Part shown: positions 27,807 to 36,647 of the stretch, in pieces | How positions within the stretch are numbered: position 1 is the stretch's first letter | How the letters are laid out: every line of letters starts with the position of its first letter | Assembly: GCF_030719035.1 (NCBI RefSeq) | Contig: NZ_CP132203.1 | Location: 5,412,501-5,476,500 of the forward strand | Direction of reading: 5' to 3' | Source: Hahella sp. HNIBRBA332 | Lineage (GTDB): Bacteria > Pseudomonadota > Gammaproteobacteria > Pseudomonadales > Oleiphilaceae | Length of the DNA stretch: 64,000 nt | Notes under the pieces: model-generated | Databases searched by the model: none | What the model was told of the DNA's origin: nothing | What the model saw: the letters and a program-made list of their open reading frames with translations, nothing else | Made by a program: the position numbers and the translations under genes

Positions 27807-30032
27807 ATGCTGCTGAGTTATCGCTCTTCGCTTGGTCATACTGAAACCGCCCCAACCACCGCCACGCCTTTCGTTCTCGCCACCCATCCTGAATTTACCT
27901 TCAATTCGCCGGTCGGTCTGGCGGTGGATCGCCACCGACGCGTATGGATCGCGGACACCGGAAACAATCGTCTGGTGATCATGAATCCTTACCTCAGCGA
28001 GGTGCTGGCGGTATTCGGAGGGCCGGGCAGGACACCCGGCCGTTTCAACATGCCCTTCCGCCTCTGCCCACATCCCACGAAAGCGCTCATGTATGTGTCG
28101 GACCTCGCCAATCGTCGTATCCAGGTCATCGCATATCGCAAGGATCTGCAGCTGGATGTGGTCAATGTATTTGGAGACAAGCAGAAAGAGCCCTTAGTGG
28201 GGCCGAACGGGCTGACTTTTATTAACGGCCATCTCTGTGTAGCCGATGAATTTTACGCCAATAGCGAGGGCGACAGCCGTATCGCCATTTTCACTGAAAG
28301 CGGCGAGTTCAGCCACGATATCCAACATATCGACTGCGGCGGAGAGCAACTGACCCTGCTTTGGCCGCAAGGCCTCAGCACCGATAACGAAGGCCGCCTG
28401 TACATCGCCAATACTGGCCACGCCAACGTACTGCGTTGCGACCTGCAGGGTAAAGGCGTCCCCTTCGCCGCCACAGGACGCAGCGAGTTGACCGGACTTG
28501 GCGTCGCCCGGGATGTGACGGTGGCCCACAACCGCCTGTATATTCCCGGCAGCGGCGAATACCAGATTGGCGTCTTTGACCGCGAGGGGCGGCCCTTGGA
28601 CTCCATGCATGGCTTTTTCGCTCCCATTCAAGTCACCGCCGTCCCGGGCAAAGCCAACCGACTGCTGGTGTCCGACCCTATTCTGGCGACGGTCTATCTG
28701 CTCGACCCCAAGGACCTGATTCCCGGTCTGGATACCCCCACCTTCATCGCCCAGGCCGGTAACCCGCGTAGCAATCCCGGTCAGTTTTACTACGTAACCT
28801 CCGTGGCGATGGTAGACAAGCCCCGGATAACGTCGCCTCAGATTGACGCCTCGTCTCCGTTCTGGCCGGCGCAGATGTCCGCACAATGGTGGTTCCATTA
28901 CTGGGACGCCTGTCAGATGTGGTGGCGCTCCGCGCTCAATGTGCGGGAAGACCCGGATGTGGGCGTTTGGATGATGAACGCAGTGCCGCGCACGGTGCTG
29001 CATTCCGACCTCAATGAACAAGTGGAAATTCCCGAGCAGATCAGTTACGCCATGTTCGCCGGCATGCTGGGCGTAGATATTTACCAGCCTTCACAACCCC
29101 TGCCCGGGCAAATCGACGCCGACGCTCCCCTGCTGCTGCTGGGCAACTACCTGAGTGGTTTCATCTCTGTCCTGCAATATAACCCTTTCATCAACGACCT
29201 GACGCTGTATACCTTTTTTGGCGGTCCCGGCGACGATCCCTGGGAGTTATCGAAGCCAATGGGTATGGCGGTATCGCCGCAGGGAGACATTTATATCGCG
29301 GATTCCGGCAATCATCGGATTTCGCAATGGCGCATCGACCGCCACGGCATTGTCGGTCATGTTCGCACTTTCGGCCGCTTTGGCGCCGGACCAGGAGAGT
29401 TTCATTCCCCCAGCGACGTGACGCTGGATGAACAAGGGCGCGTCTATGTCAGCGATCAGTTCAACAACCGCATTCAGATTTTCGAGGCGGACGGGACCTA
29501 CATCGGCGCTTTTGGCCAGGCGGGATATGGCGATACCGGCGATCATTTCCTGCTGCCCACCGGCGTGCATTACGTCAACGGCCACTTGGTGGTGAATGAT
29601 CTGGTCAACCGCGCCCTCAAGGTGTTTACCCCGGACGGGAAATTTATCTGCAGCTATGCGGGTCTGGGAGCCGAACCGGGCACTGGACAGTTATGGATGC
29701 CTTTTCTTCTCCATGGCGCCGGCAACTTTATCGCCGTGCCCGATTGCGCGCTGAATGTGGTGCACCTGTATGAATTGGACGCCCGCAAACCCGCGCCAGC
29801 CCTCAATGGCGAGCGCCAGGTGCGACTGCGGCGCGCGCCGGCGCCGCATTTACATGAAATGCACCCTGAAACCAAGGCGACCGCAGAAGAGATCAAGGAG
29901 CACCTGTTGGTGCTGGCCAGTCAGTCGGATCAGCAAAATCAGCCGGAGTTGCGGGAGATGCATCTGGACCGCTTGCAGGAGGCCCACGCTCGCCTGCGCG
30001 CAAAGCATCCTCCGCCAACGATGTTCCTTTGA
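27807..30032 (+). CDS. Two-propeller NHL-repeat protein with Trp-rich insert
   Basis: Cytoplasmic protein of 741 residues, no signal peptide, start at ATG with GGGAG in front. Residues about 25-320 and 440-690 each show repeated NHL-type blades: PVGLAVDRHRRVWIADTGNNR, GLSTDNEGRLYIANTG, MGMAVSPQGDIYIADSGNHR, DVTLDEQGRVYVSDQFNNRI, suggesting two beta-propellers. Between them (about 335-430) is a non-NHL insert rich in Trp (FWPAQMSAQWWFHYWD, MWWRS, GVWMMN). The C-terminal ~55 residues are charged helix. NHL propellers bind proteins, RNA or ligands; no catalytic motif is recognised. A GAPDH gene follows after 174 bp with a palindrome in between. Function unknown. Confidence 0.85.
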   Translation: MLLSYRSSLGHTETAPTTATPFVLATHPEFTFNSPVGLAVDRHRRVWIADTGNNRLVIMNPYLSEVLAVFGGPGRTPGRFNMPFRLCPHPTKALMYVSDLANRRIQVIAYRKDLQLDVVNVFGDKQKEPLVGPNGLTFINGHLCVADEFYANSEGDSRIAIFTESGEFSHDIQHIDCGGEQLTLLWPQGLSTDNEGRLYIANTGHANVLRCDLQGKGVPFAATGRSELTGLGVARDVTVAHNRLYIPGSGEYQIGVFDREGRPLDSMHGFFAPIQVTAVPGKANRLLVSDPILATVYLLDPKDLIPGLDTPTFIAQAGNPRSNPGQFYYVTSVAMVDKPRITSPQIDASSPFWPAQMSAQWWFHYWDACQMWWRSALNVREDPDVGVWMMNAVPRTVLHSDLNEQVEIPEQISYAMFAGMLGVDIYQPSQPLPGQIDADAPLLLLGNYLSGFISVLQYNPFINDLTLYTFFGGPGDDPWELSKPMGMAVSPQGDIYIADSGNHRISQWRIDRHGIVGHVRTFGRFGAGPGEFHSPSDVTLDEQGRVYVSDQFNNRIQIFEADGTYIGAFGQAGYGDTGDHFLLPTGVHYVNGHLVVNDLVNRALKVFTPDGKFICSYAGLGAEPGTGQLWMPFLLHGAGNFIAVPDCALNVVHLYELDARKPAPALNGERQVRLRRAPAPHLHEMHPETKATAEEIKEHLLVLASQSDQQNQPELREMHLDRLQEAHARLRAKHPPPTMFL

Positions 30033-30071
30033 TGCTGTGAAATAACGAACTTTCGCGCAGGCTCTATACTT

Positions 30072-30091
30072 AAGTTTATGCAAATAAACTT
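30072..30091. promoter_or_regulatory. Palindrome between NHL and GAPDH genes
   Basis: Perfect inverted repeat AAGTTTAT / ATAAACTT around GCAA, 40 bp after the NHL stop and 115 bp before the GAPDH start. A TATACT sequence (30065-30070) adjoins it. It could be an operator or an AT-rich terminator. Confidence 0.4.
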
Positions 30092-30206
30092 GGTCGCCTG
30101 CACTCGGCGTCAATTCGCACACGGATCAAAGACTTAACCTAGTCACACCGTTAACGAACAGCGCCAGGGGCAGCCGCCGCAATAAGGCCATGCGAAGGGG
30201 TTACAT

Positions 30207-31205
30207 ATGATACGGGTCGGCATCAACGGTTTCGGTCGCATCGGACGCAATGTATTACGCGCCATCTATGAATCCGGATATCGGGACATGATCCAGGTGG
30301 TGGCGATCAACGATCTGGCGGACCGGGAGACCTGCACTCATCTGCTGCGCTACGACTCCGTTCATGGCAAGTTCAGTCAGGAAGTCCGGCTCAGTGGCGA
30401 ACTATTGCGAGTCGCCGGCGACGACATCGCCATGTTGCAGCATAGCGACCCACTGGAGTTGCCCTGGGCGGTGGCCAATGTGGACCTGGTGCTGGAATGC
30501 ACCGGCAGATTCACCAAACGGGAAAAGGCTGAAGCTCATATCATGGCCGGCGCATCGAAAGTGCTGATCTCAGCCCCAGCCGAGGACGCCGACGCCACAG
30601 TGGTGTACGGCGTCAACGAGCATGTTCTTGAAGCCCGTCACACCATCGTCTCCAACGCCTCCTGCACCACCAACTGCCTGGCCCCGGTAGCGATGGTGCT
30701 GCATGAAAACCTGGGGATCGAACAAGGCGTGCTGACTACCATTCACAGCTACACCAACGACCAGCATCTGCTGGATCTGGCGCATAAAAAAGATCTGTTC
30801 CGCGCCAGAGCCGCCGGCCTGTCCATGATCCCCACCCGCACCGGAGCCGCACGCGCCATTGGCAAGGTGCTGCCTGGGCTGGAGGGGCGTTTGACCGGTA
30901 TGGCGGTGCGGGTGCCCACCGCCAATGTGTCCCTGCTGGATTTGTCTTTAAAAGTAGCGCGCCATGTCAGCGCCGAGGAGATCAACGCCATGATGCTGGC
31001 GGCCAGCCGGGAGACGCCGGTGCTCGAGTACAACGATAAGCCGCTGGTGTCCATCGACTTCACTCATTCCACCGCCTCCGCCATCTTCGACGCCAACCAT
31101 ACCCAGTCTCACGAAGGCATGGTGAAGGTGCTCGCCTGGTATGACAACGAATGGGGGTTTTCTCATCGTATGCTGGACACCGCGCTAACCATGATGAGCG
31201 CCTGA
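30207..31205 (+). CDS. gap: Type I glyceraldehyde-3-phosphate dehydrogenase
   Basis: Oxidises glyceraldehyde 3-phosphate to 1,3-bisphosphoglycerate in glycolysis/gluconeogenesis. The protein is 332 residues. NAD-binding GINGFGRIGRNVLRA at the N-terminus, active-site SNASCTTNCLAP (Cys about 153), catalytic His in TTIHSYTNDQ (about 180) and the Pi-site Arg in VRVPTANVS are present. IPTRTGAARA has Arg where Ser is usual, next to the conserved Thr-Gly. N-terminal stretches (VVAINDLAD, PWAVANVDLVLECTG) recall erythrose-4-phosphate dehydrogenase, but HSYTNDQ rather than HSAMNDQ favours GAPDH. The acidic residue after VVAIN (Asp) suggests NAD preference. Ribosome site GAAGGGG. Confidence 0.9.
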   Translation: MIRVGINGFGRIGRNVLRAIYESGYRDMIQVVAINDLADRETCTHLLRYDSVHGKFSQEVRLSGELLRVAGDDIAMLQHSDPLELPWAVANVDLVLECTGRFTKREKAEAHIMAGASKVLISAPAEDADATVVYGVNEHVLEARHTIVSNASCTTNCLAPVAMVLHENLGIEQGVLTTIHSYTNDQHLLDLAHKKDLFRARAAGLSMIPTRTGAARAIGKVLPGLEGRLTGMAVRVPTANVSLLDLSLKVARHVSAEEINAMMLAASRETPVLEYNDKPLVSIDFTHSTASAIFDANHTQSHEGMVKVLAWYDNEWGFSHRMLDTALTMMSA

Positions 31206-31234
31206 TTTAAACGAAGGCGCGAGCGTGACAGAGA

Positions 31235-32533
31235 TCAGACGTCTTCGCGGAAATACTGCGCGGGGTGGAATGCATGCATCCATTCGGTGAAAGCGTCTCG
31301 GGGGATGGGTTTGCAAAAGTAAAATCCCTGCGCCTGCTCGCAACCCATCGCGGCCAGACGATGCAACGAGGCCGCGTCCTCCACGCCCTCCGCCACCACC
31401 TGCATGCCGAAAATATGCGCCAGACGAATCATCAGACCCACCATATCGCCGTCCGCAGGATGATCCAGCATGCGAAAGACGAACGCCTTATCGATCTTTA
31501 ATTGATTAGCGGGCAGATCTTTAAAATATTCCAGCGAAGAGTAGCCGGTGCCGAAATCGTCAATCGCTACGGATACGCCCGTCACCCTCAGCGCCTCCAG
31601 GTTATCGATGCTGCGATTGCGCTCCCACAGCAACACAGTTTCCGTTAACTCCAGCACCAGGTTTTCCGGCTCGGCGTCCCATATGCCCAGCGCTCCCAGC
31701 ACCAGATTGCTCAGTTCAGGATTGGAGACAAACTCCGGCGAGATATTCACCGCCAGGGCAAAGTCGGGATAGCGGTCCAGCCAGTCGCGTCCCAGGCGCA
31801 AGGCGGTATTGAGCACCCACTTCTGCAGTTCATAGGAAAGACCGGCGTTTTCGATATAGGGAATGAACAGTTCCGGCGACACATATCCTCGGGTCGGGCT
31901 GCGCCATCTCAATAGCGCCTCAGCGCCTGCGACGGTTTGCGAGGGAATGTGAATTTTAGGTTGGAAGTACAGTTCCAGAGAGTTCTGCTCAATCGCCTGG
32001 ATCACTTCCCTTTCAATATTCCAGTCTCCCAGCCGACGGTTTTCCGGCATGTCGCTGTAGTCCATATAGCGCACGCGCAAATATTTAGCTCCTGAGAGAG
32101 CCTGCTCTGCACAGGTCAACAAGGTCTCAGGTTTAGAGGTATGCGCGGGGTAACTGGCGCCGCCACAGGTGAGATGCACGCTGAGTCGGTGGCTATCGAT
32201 ATCCAGGGGTTGCTCCAGCACTTTCAGCATCTGCTGCGCCGCCAGCTGCAATATCGCCGCGCTGACCGCCTGCACCGTGATAGCGAAGCGTCCGTCGCCC
32301 ACGCAAAAGACGGGACCTTTTCCTTCTCTGAGTTTATGCAGGCGCTCGCCGACGGCCTGAAACAGGTGATCGCCGACCGCGTCGCCATATATTTCGTTGG
32401 TCCTCAGCAAACGCCGCAGATCGAAGACAATGACTCCCAGCGCACGTCCTTCCGGCAACACTGTCGCAGCACGCCGCAGTTCCTGTAGAAATTCACTGCG
32501 CTGCGGCGTCGTCGTGTTGGGCGCGTCGCTCAT
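31235..32533 (-). CDS. Degenerate GGDEF - EAL cyclic-di-GMP phosphodiesterase
   Basis: Cytoplasmic 432-residue protein. The N-terminal half (about 15-165) has the GGDEF fold, but the signature reads GDGRF, so cyclase activity is not expected. The EAL domain (about 185-425) keeps the catalytic set: EALLRW, AVNIS, LELTET, DDFGTGYSS, KIDKAFV, EGVED and QGFYFCKP. It should therefore hydrolyse c-di-GMP to pGpG. No membrane or sensory domain is seen. It starts 11 bp after the HD-GYP gene on the same strand, so the two form an operon; the GAPDH gene is convergent. Confidence 0.92.
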   Translation of the reverse strand: MSDAPNTTTPQRSEFLQELRRAATVLPEGRALGVIVFDLRRLLRTNEIYGDAVGDHLFQAVGERLHKLREGKGPVFCVGDGRFAITVQAVSAAILQLAAQQMLKVLEQPLDIDSHRLSVHLTCGGASYPAHTSKPETLLTCAEQALSGAKYLRVRYMDYSDMPENRRLGDWNIEREVIQAIEQNSLELYFQPKIHIPSQTVAGAEALLRWRSPTRGYVSPELFIPYIENAGLSYELQKWVLNTALRLGRDWLDRYPDFALAVNISPEFVSNPELSNLVLGALGIWDAEPENLVLELTETVLLWERNRSIDNLEALRVTGVSVAIDDFGTGYSSLEYFKDLPANQLKIDKAFVFRMLDHPADGDMVGLMIRLAHIFGMQVVAEGVEDAASLHRLAAMGCEQAQGFYFCKPIPRDAFTEWMHAFHPAQYFREDV

Positions 32534-32544
32534 AATGACTCCAT

Positions 32545-33789
32545 CTAGATATAGAGCGTTTCAGGATCAATGTCGTACGAGCCCGGCTCCAGACTGCGTT
32601 CGATATGCAGCGGCTGACCTGCGCTGGACTCCAGGCAATCCAGCAAATCAAGCTCTTTGGGAACGTCGTACAGGTTTTTCTCGCTGTCCAGCAACATCAG
32701 CAAACGGGGTCGCAGGCGTCTGGAGCGGTATTCTCCGATAACGATGCCCACTTGTCCGTCGGTCAACTCGACCAAAGTGCCGGCGGGGTAGATGCCCACC
32801 GCCTGGATAAACTCTTCTACAAGTTCCGCCTGAAATTCCACGTTGCGCCATTCATACAGTTTGCGCACCGCCTCAGAGGGCGGCAGGGGATGAGCGTATG
32901 GGCGTTGGCTGGTGATGGCGTCATAGCAATCCGCCAGAGAAGCGATGCGGGCGTAGATGGGAATCGCATTCGCCGCCATGCCCCGTGGATAACCGGAGCC
33001 ATTGTGGCGCTCATGGTGGTTCTCCACCATGGCCAATATCGTGCGGCTGACGCCCTCGATGTTCTTCACTGTCTCCAGTCCGCGCGCCACATGGCTTTTC
33101 ATCAGCTCAAACTCATGATCCTCAAGACGGCGCGCCTGCATCAACAGTTCCGACGGCAATTGCAGCTTGCCGACATCCAGCAACAGTCCGCCGACCGCCA
33201 GTTCCTCCAGGTCTTTCTGCGACAGGCCCAATTGCCGCCCCATAATGACGCACCAGACGGAAACGCTCATGGAGTGTTTATAAGCGTAGGAGTCCTGATT
33301 CTTCATTCGGGCCATCAAGGCGCAGGCATCCGGGTTGCGGATAACGCTTTCCACCATGGGCGCAACCAGGGCCTGAAATTTCTTGAGCTGAAAGGACGCG
33401 CCGCGGCTCATTTCATCCATCAGATAAGCGACGTTGGCGCTGAAATCTTTGTACAACGCTTTAGCCACCGGCATCTCTTCTTCCAACGGCGCGACGTCCA
33501 CATAATTGTGCAGCTTGACGCCAGGCAACAGTTTTCGACGACGATGCAGGGAGTCTTTGATGTTGACTGACAGAGGCGACACGCCGCCCTTGGGTCTACG
33601 GCCTTTCACCGTATCGATATAGACGTAATCGCAAAACTGTTGCAGGAGTTCGATATCACGCCGGGTGCGCAGCAGAAAGCCCTGTAACGGAAATGGCGTG
33701 TCCAGCCAGGGACGATCCAACTGGCTGACGAACATACCCACCTCAAGCTTGCCGCAGGGAAGTTCGATCGTCTTTATTTCGTGTTTCAT
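32545..33789 (-). CDS. DUF3391 - HD-GYP domain protein with altered HD motif
   Basis: Cytoplasmic 414-residue protein. The N-terminal DUF3391 domain (about 1-130, LEVGMFVSQLDRPWLDTPFP) is typical of one HD-GYP group. The HD-GYP domain (about 160-345) has the GYP motif in HHERHNGSGYPRG, but the HD motif reads LLLDVGK, i.e. Leu-Asp in place of His-Asp. The loss of this metal-ligand His predicts reduced or no c-di-GMP phosphodiesterase activity, leaving perhaps a binding or regulatory role. KHSMSVSVW retains the first His. It is followed after 11 bp by the EAL gene. Divergent from the glucosylglycerate operon, separated by 578 bp. Confidence 0.9.
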   Translation of the reverse strand: MKHEIKTIELPCGKLEVGMFVSQLDRPWLDTPFPLQGFLLRTRRDIELLQQFCDYVYIDTVKGRRPKGGVSPLSVNIKDSLHRRRKLLPGVKLHNYVDVAPLEEEMPVAKALYKDFSANVAYLMDEMSRGASFQLKKFQALVAPMVESVIRNPDACALMARMKNQDSYAYKHSMSVSVWCVIMGRQLGLSQKDLEELAVGGLLLDVGKLQLPSELLMQARRLEDHEFELMKSHVARGLETVKNIEGVSRTILAMVENHHERHNGSGYPRGMAANAIPIYARIASLADCYDAITSQRPYAHPLPPSEAVRKLYEWRNVEFQAELVEEFIQAVGIYPAGTLVELTDGQVGIVIGEYRSRRLRPRLLMLLDSEKNLYDVPKELDLLDCLESSAGQPLHIERSLEPGSYDIDPETLYI

Positions 33790-34367
33790 GCGTACCCGAT
33801 TCAGTTAAGCGCAGATGGAGATTATCGCCGTTTCCATCAACGCTGGTTCGGTTCGTGCGCCATGGGCGCCTTGCCGGCGGGATGTTTCGTGAGTTTCAGC
33901 TATGCGTTTACTGTTAACGATTCATATAAGCTTTTCGTCGCGCGCGCCGCAGGCGCCTTTTCCGTATGGCTGATTCATTAATCCGTTTCTTATAGCTTAA
34001 TTTATATATGGATTACATGCAGAAATTTGTAGCCGATTGTGTGTATTCCTCTCAGCAGATGGCCCACGCCGGGGTTTCCCATCCTGTTGCGCCGGCCCGT
34101 CCGGAAGCGTAAAAGAAAAAAGGGAGCAGGTATTCTTGCGTTCAACGCACCAAAATAAGGCGCCTTGGCGCTTACGCCCAATCGGCGCCCGCTTTTTGGG
34201 CGCATTCGACACAGTAACCGGGAGTTTCTGCATCGTCAGGCCATGCCAGATCAGATCGAACAGGGAACGAAAGGGAGAAACATCCCTGTCGCGGGGAAGC
34301 TGGTATCGGATTTGCAGAAACACCATCACAACGACATCAACCGGACGATAGTCCCAGTGGGAACGAT
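33790..34367. other. Long intergenic region upstream of the glucosylglycerate operon
   Basis: About 578 bases between the HD-GYP gene and gpgP. I see no convincing large gene. There is an AT-rich part (about 33900-34020), a GC-rich part with a 6-bp hairpin GCGCCC/GGGCGC (34185-34203) and a possible 42-codon reading frame at its end (listed separately). It must hold the promoters for two divergent transcripts; no sigma-70 or sigma-54 site stands out. Confidence 0.6.
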
Positions 34368-34371
34368 ATGA
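34243..34371 (+). CDS. Possible 42-residue leader peptide overlapping gpgP
   Basis: Frame from ATG 34243 to TGA 34371, MPDQIEQGTKGRNIPVAGKL at the start and a polar, His-rich C-terminal half. Its stop overlaps the gpgP start as ATGA (34368-34371), the arrangement of translational coupling. The ribosome site is weak (CAGG) and I do not recognise the sequence, so it may be chance. Confidence 0.3.
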   Translation: MPDQIEQGTKGRNIPVAGKLVSDLQKHHHNDINRTIVPVGTI

Positions 34372-35204
34372 GCCAGTTAATCATTTACACCGACCTGGAC
34401 GGAACCTTGCTCGATCACCACACCTACGCTGCGGATTCAGCATTACCCACGTTGGCCAAGTTAAAGCAATGGCGCATTCCCTGCGTCTGGAACACCAGTA
34501 AAACTTACGCCGAACTACGCGCATTGCGCCAAAGGCTGCATCACCAGGACCCATTCATTGTTGAGAATGGCGCCGCGGTGTATCTGCCGAAATCCCAGTT
34601 TCAGGAGCCATTCTGCGGCGCGCGGGTCAGCGAAGAGTTTTACGCCAAGAGCTTCGGTCCCAGTCGGCAACATATTCTGGACGTGCTGCAGGAGTTTAAA
34701 GGCGCCTACGGCTTCAAAAGTTTTTACGAAATGGACGCCGAAGCAGTGGCGTCGCTCACCGGTTTGTCCAAGGCCGACGCGGCCCTGGCCAAGCAGCGCG
34801 AATTCACGGAGCCGCTGGTTTGGGAGGACAGTCCAGCGGCGTTAAAACAATTCACCGCCGAACTTAATGACACAGGTTTGCAAATTTTACGCGGCGGCCG
34901 CTTCTTGCATGTGATGGGGCAATTCAACAAGGCCACCGCCATGCAATGGCTGACGGAGCTTTACGCCGAACGTTGCGGCGAGACGCCGGTCAGCATGGCC
35001 CTGGGCGATAGCCATAATGACATCGCCATGCTCAACGCCGCGGATATTGCGGTGGTAGTGCGTTCTCCCTCACATCTGCCGCCTTCCCTGGAGCGCAAGG
35101 AGCGCATCCTGACCAGGAAGTTCGGCCCGGAGGGCTGGGCCGAAGCCGTAGAACAGGTGCTTGCGTCGCAACAGTCGCTGAACGCGCCATCCATGCGTAC
35201 GTAA
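34368..35204 (+). CDS. Mannosyl-/glucosyl-3-phosphoglycerate phosphatase (HAD family)
   Basis: HAD-superfamily phosphatase of 278 residues in the mannosyl-3-phosphoglycerate phosphatase family. Motif I is YTDLDGTLLD (nucleophile Asp about residue 8), motif II WNTSKT (about 43), motif IV ALGDSHNDIAML (about 208-219), with the Cof-type cap between. Next to the GT81 synthase it most likely removes the phosphate from glucosyl-3-phosphoglycerate, giving the compatible solute glucosylglycerate. A GGGA ribosome site precedes the ATG. gpgS begins 70 bp downstream. Substrate is inferred from context; the mannosyl form is less likely because the partner synthase is GpgS-like. Confidence 0.85.
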   Translation: MSQLIIYTDLDGTLLDHHTYAADSALPTLAKLKQWRIPCVWNTSKTYAELRALRQRLHHQDPFIVENGAAVYLPKSQFQEPFCGARVSEEFYAKSFGPSRQHILDVLQEFKGAYGFKSFYEMDAEAVASLTGLSKADAALAKQREFTEPLVWEDSPAALKQFTAELNDTGLQILRGGRFLHVMGQFNKATAMQWLTELYAERCGETPVSMALGDSHNDIAMLNAADIAVVVRSPSHLPPSLERKERILTRKFGPEGWAEAVEQVLASQQSLNAPSMRT

Positions 35205-35274
35205 CCTGCGCCGGAATGCTGCGGCGTTCCGGCTTCATTCAGGGGACGCACGCCGACAATAAAGAGGATCAAGC

Positions 35275-36501
35275 ATGGGCGATTTTTATCAAAACGGCAT
35301 AGTAACCACCCTGCATAACCTGTCCCGTCGTCCCCTGGAGGATATCGAACGGGAGTTGGTCGCCTTTTCTCAACGCAGACCTTTGGCGCTGGTGCTTCCC
35401 TGCCTGTATTCAGAGCTGCAGGGCGAAGCCATGCCGCGCATCCTGGAGCACTTATGCAAAGTGCCTTATCTGGAGGAAATCATCATTGGTCTGGACCGGG
35501 CGGATGAAGGGCAATACCGGGAAGCTCTGCAATTCTTCTCCGCATTGCCGCAACGCCATCGGGTGCTGTGGAACGACGGCCCCCGACTGCGCGCCATCGA
35601 CGCGGAACTGAAGCAGGAATCGCTGTCGCCGCGGGAACCGGGCAAGGGTCGCAACGTCTGGTTCTGTCTTGGCTATGTGCTGGCCTCCGGGGCCTGCGAA
35701 TCCGTCGCGCTGCATGACTGCGACATTGTCACTTATGACCGCGAGCTACTGGCGCGCCTGATTTACCCCGTGGCCAATCCCAACTTCAACTATGAATTCT
35801 GCAAAGGCTATTACGCCCGCGTCGCCAACGGCAAAATCAACGGTCGCGTAAGCCGCCTGCTGGTGACGCCGCTGTTGCGGGCGCTGAAGAAAGTGCTCGG
35901 CCATCTGGATTTCCTCGACTATCTGGACAGTTACCGCTATCCCCTGGCCGGCGAGTTCTCGTTTCGCAAAGACGTGATCAACGATATTCGCATCCCCAGC
36001 GACTGGGGTCTGGAAATCGGCGTCCTGAGCGAAATGAAGCGCAACTACTCCACCAACCGCCTGTGTCAGGTAGATATCGCCGACGTGTACGACCACAAGC
36101 ACCAGGACCTGTCCGCCGACAACGACGACACCGGGCTGTCGAAAATGTCCATCGACATCACCAAAGCCCTGTTCCGCAAACTGGCCACCCAGGGCATCGT
36201 CTTCAATCAGGAAACTTTCCGCACGATCAAGGCCTGCTACTTCCGCATTGCGCTGGATTTTGTGGAGACCTACCGCAACGACGCGGAAATCAATGGACTG
36301 GCCCTCGACGTGCATCATGAAGAGCAGGCCGTAGAGCTGTTCGCCAAGAATATCATGAAGGCTGGCGAGTACTTCCTGGAACACCCGATGGAAGCGCCGT
36401 TCATCCCGTCCTGGAACCGGGTCATCAGCGCTTTCCCCAGCGTGCTGACGCGCCTTTATGACGCCGTTGACGCCGACATGCGGGAGTTCGCCGATCATTA
36501 G
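35275..36501 (+). CDS. gpgS: Glucosyl-3-phosphoglycerate synthase (GT81)
   Basis: GT-A glycosyltransferase of 408 residues that transfers glucose from a nucleotide sugar to 3-phosphoglycerate, first step of glucosylglycerate synthesis. Seen are the N-terminal LALVLPCLYSEL sugar-nucleotide region (about 42-53), the metal-binding motif in ALHDCDIVTYDREL (about 144-157), and GEFSFRKDVINDIRIPSDWGLEIGVLSEM, characteristic of the family. C-terminal residues are helical. No signal peptide or membrane segment. The AGAGGA ribosome site and place between the phosphatase and the phosphorylase support a dedicated operon. Confidence 0.88.
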   Translation: MGDFYQNGIVTTLHNLSRRPLEDIERELVAFSQRRPLALVLPCLYSELQGEAMPRILEHLCKVPYLEEIIIGLDRADEGQYREALQFFSALPQRHRVLWNDGPRLRAIDAELKQESLSPREPGKGRNVWFCLGYVLASGACESVALHDCDIVTYDRELLARLIYPVANPNFNYEFCKGYYARVANGKINGRVSRLLVTPLLRALKKVLGHLDFLDYLDSYRYPLAGEFSFRKDVINDIRIPSDWGLEIGVLSEMKRNYSTNRLCQVDIADVYDHKHQDLSADNDDTGLSKMSIDITKALFRKLATQGIVFNQETFRTIKACYFRIALDFVETYRNDAEINGLALDVHHEEQAVELFAKNIMKAGEYFLEHPMEAPFIPSWNRVISAFPSVLTRLYDAVDADMREFADH

Positions 36502-36647
36502 TCTGTTGCGACTGCGGCAACGTCGCAGCTGGCCCCGATGTTTATCAGGAGAAACAGCGACGACGTCCGCACTGCGCGGTCAAAGCGCTATGCTGTAGGT
36601 GACGTCTTGGGATAAACCGCTTTTCCAACCAGGAGAACTGCAGAATT

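Noticed and set aside
31235..32533. Active diguanylate cyclase
   Set aside because: The GGDEF motif reads GDGRF, so only the EAL function is claimed.
32605..33570. 321-codon plus-strand frame inside the HD-GYP gene
   Set aside because: His/Gln-rich shadow of a gene with two recognised domains.
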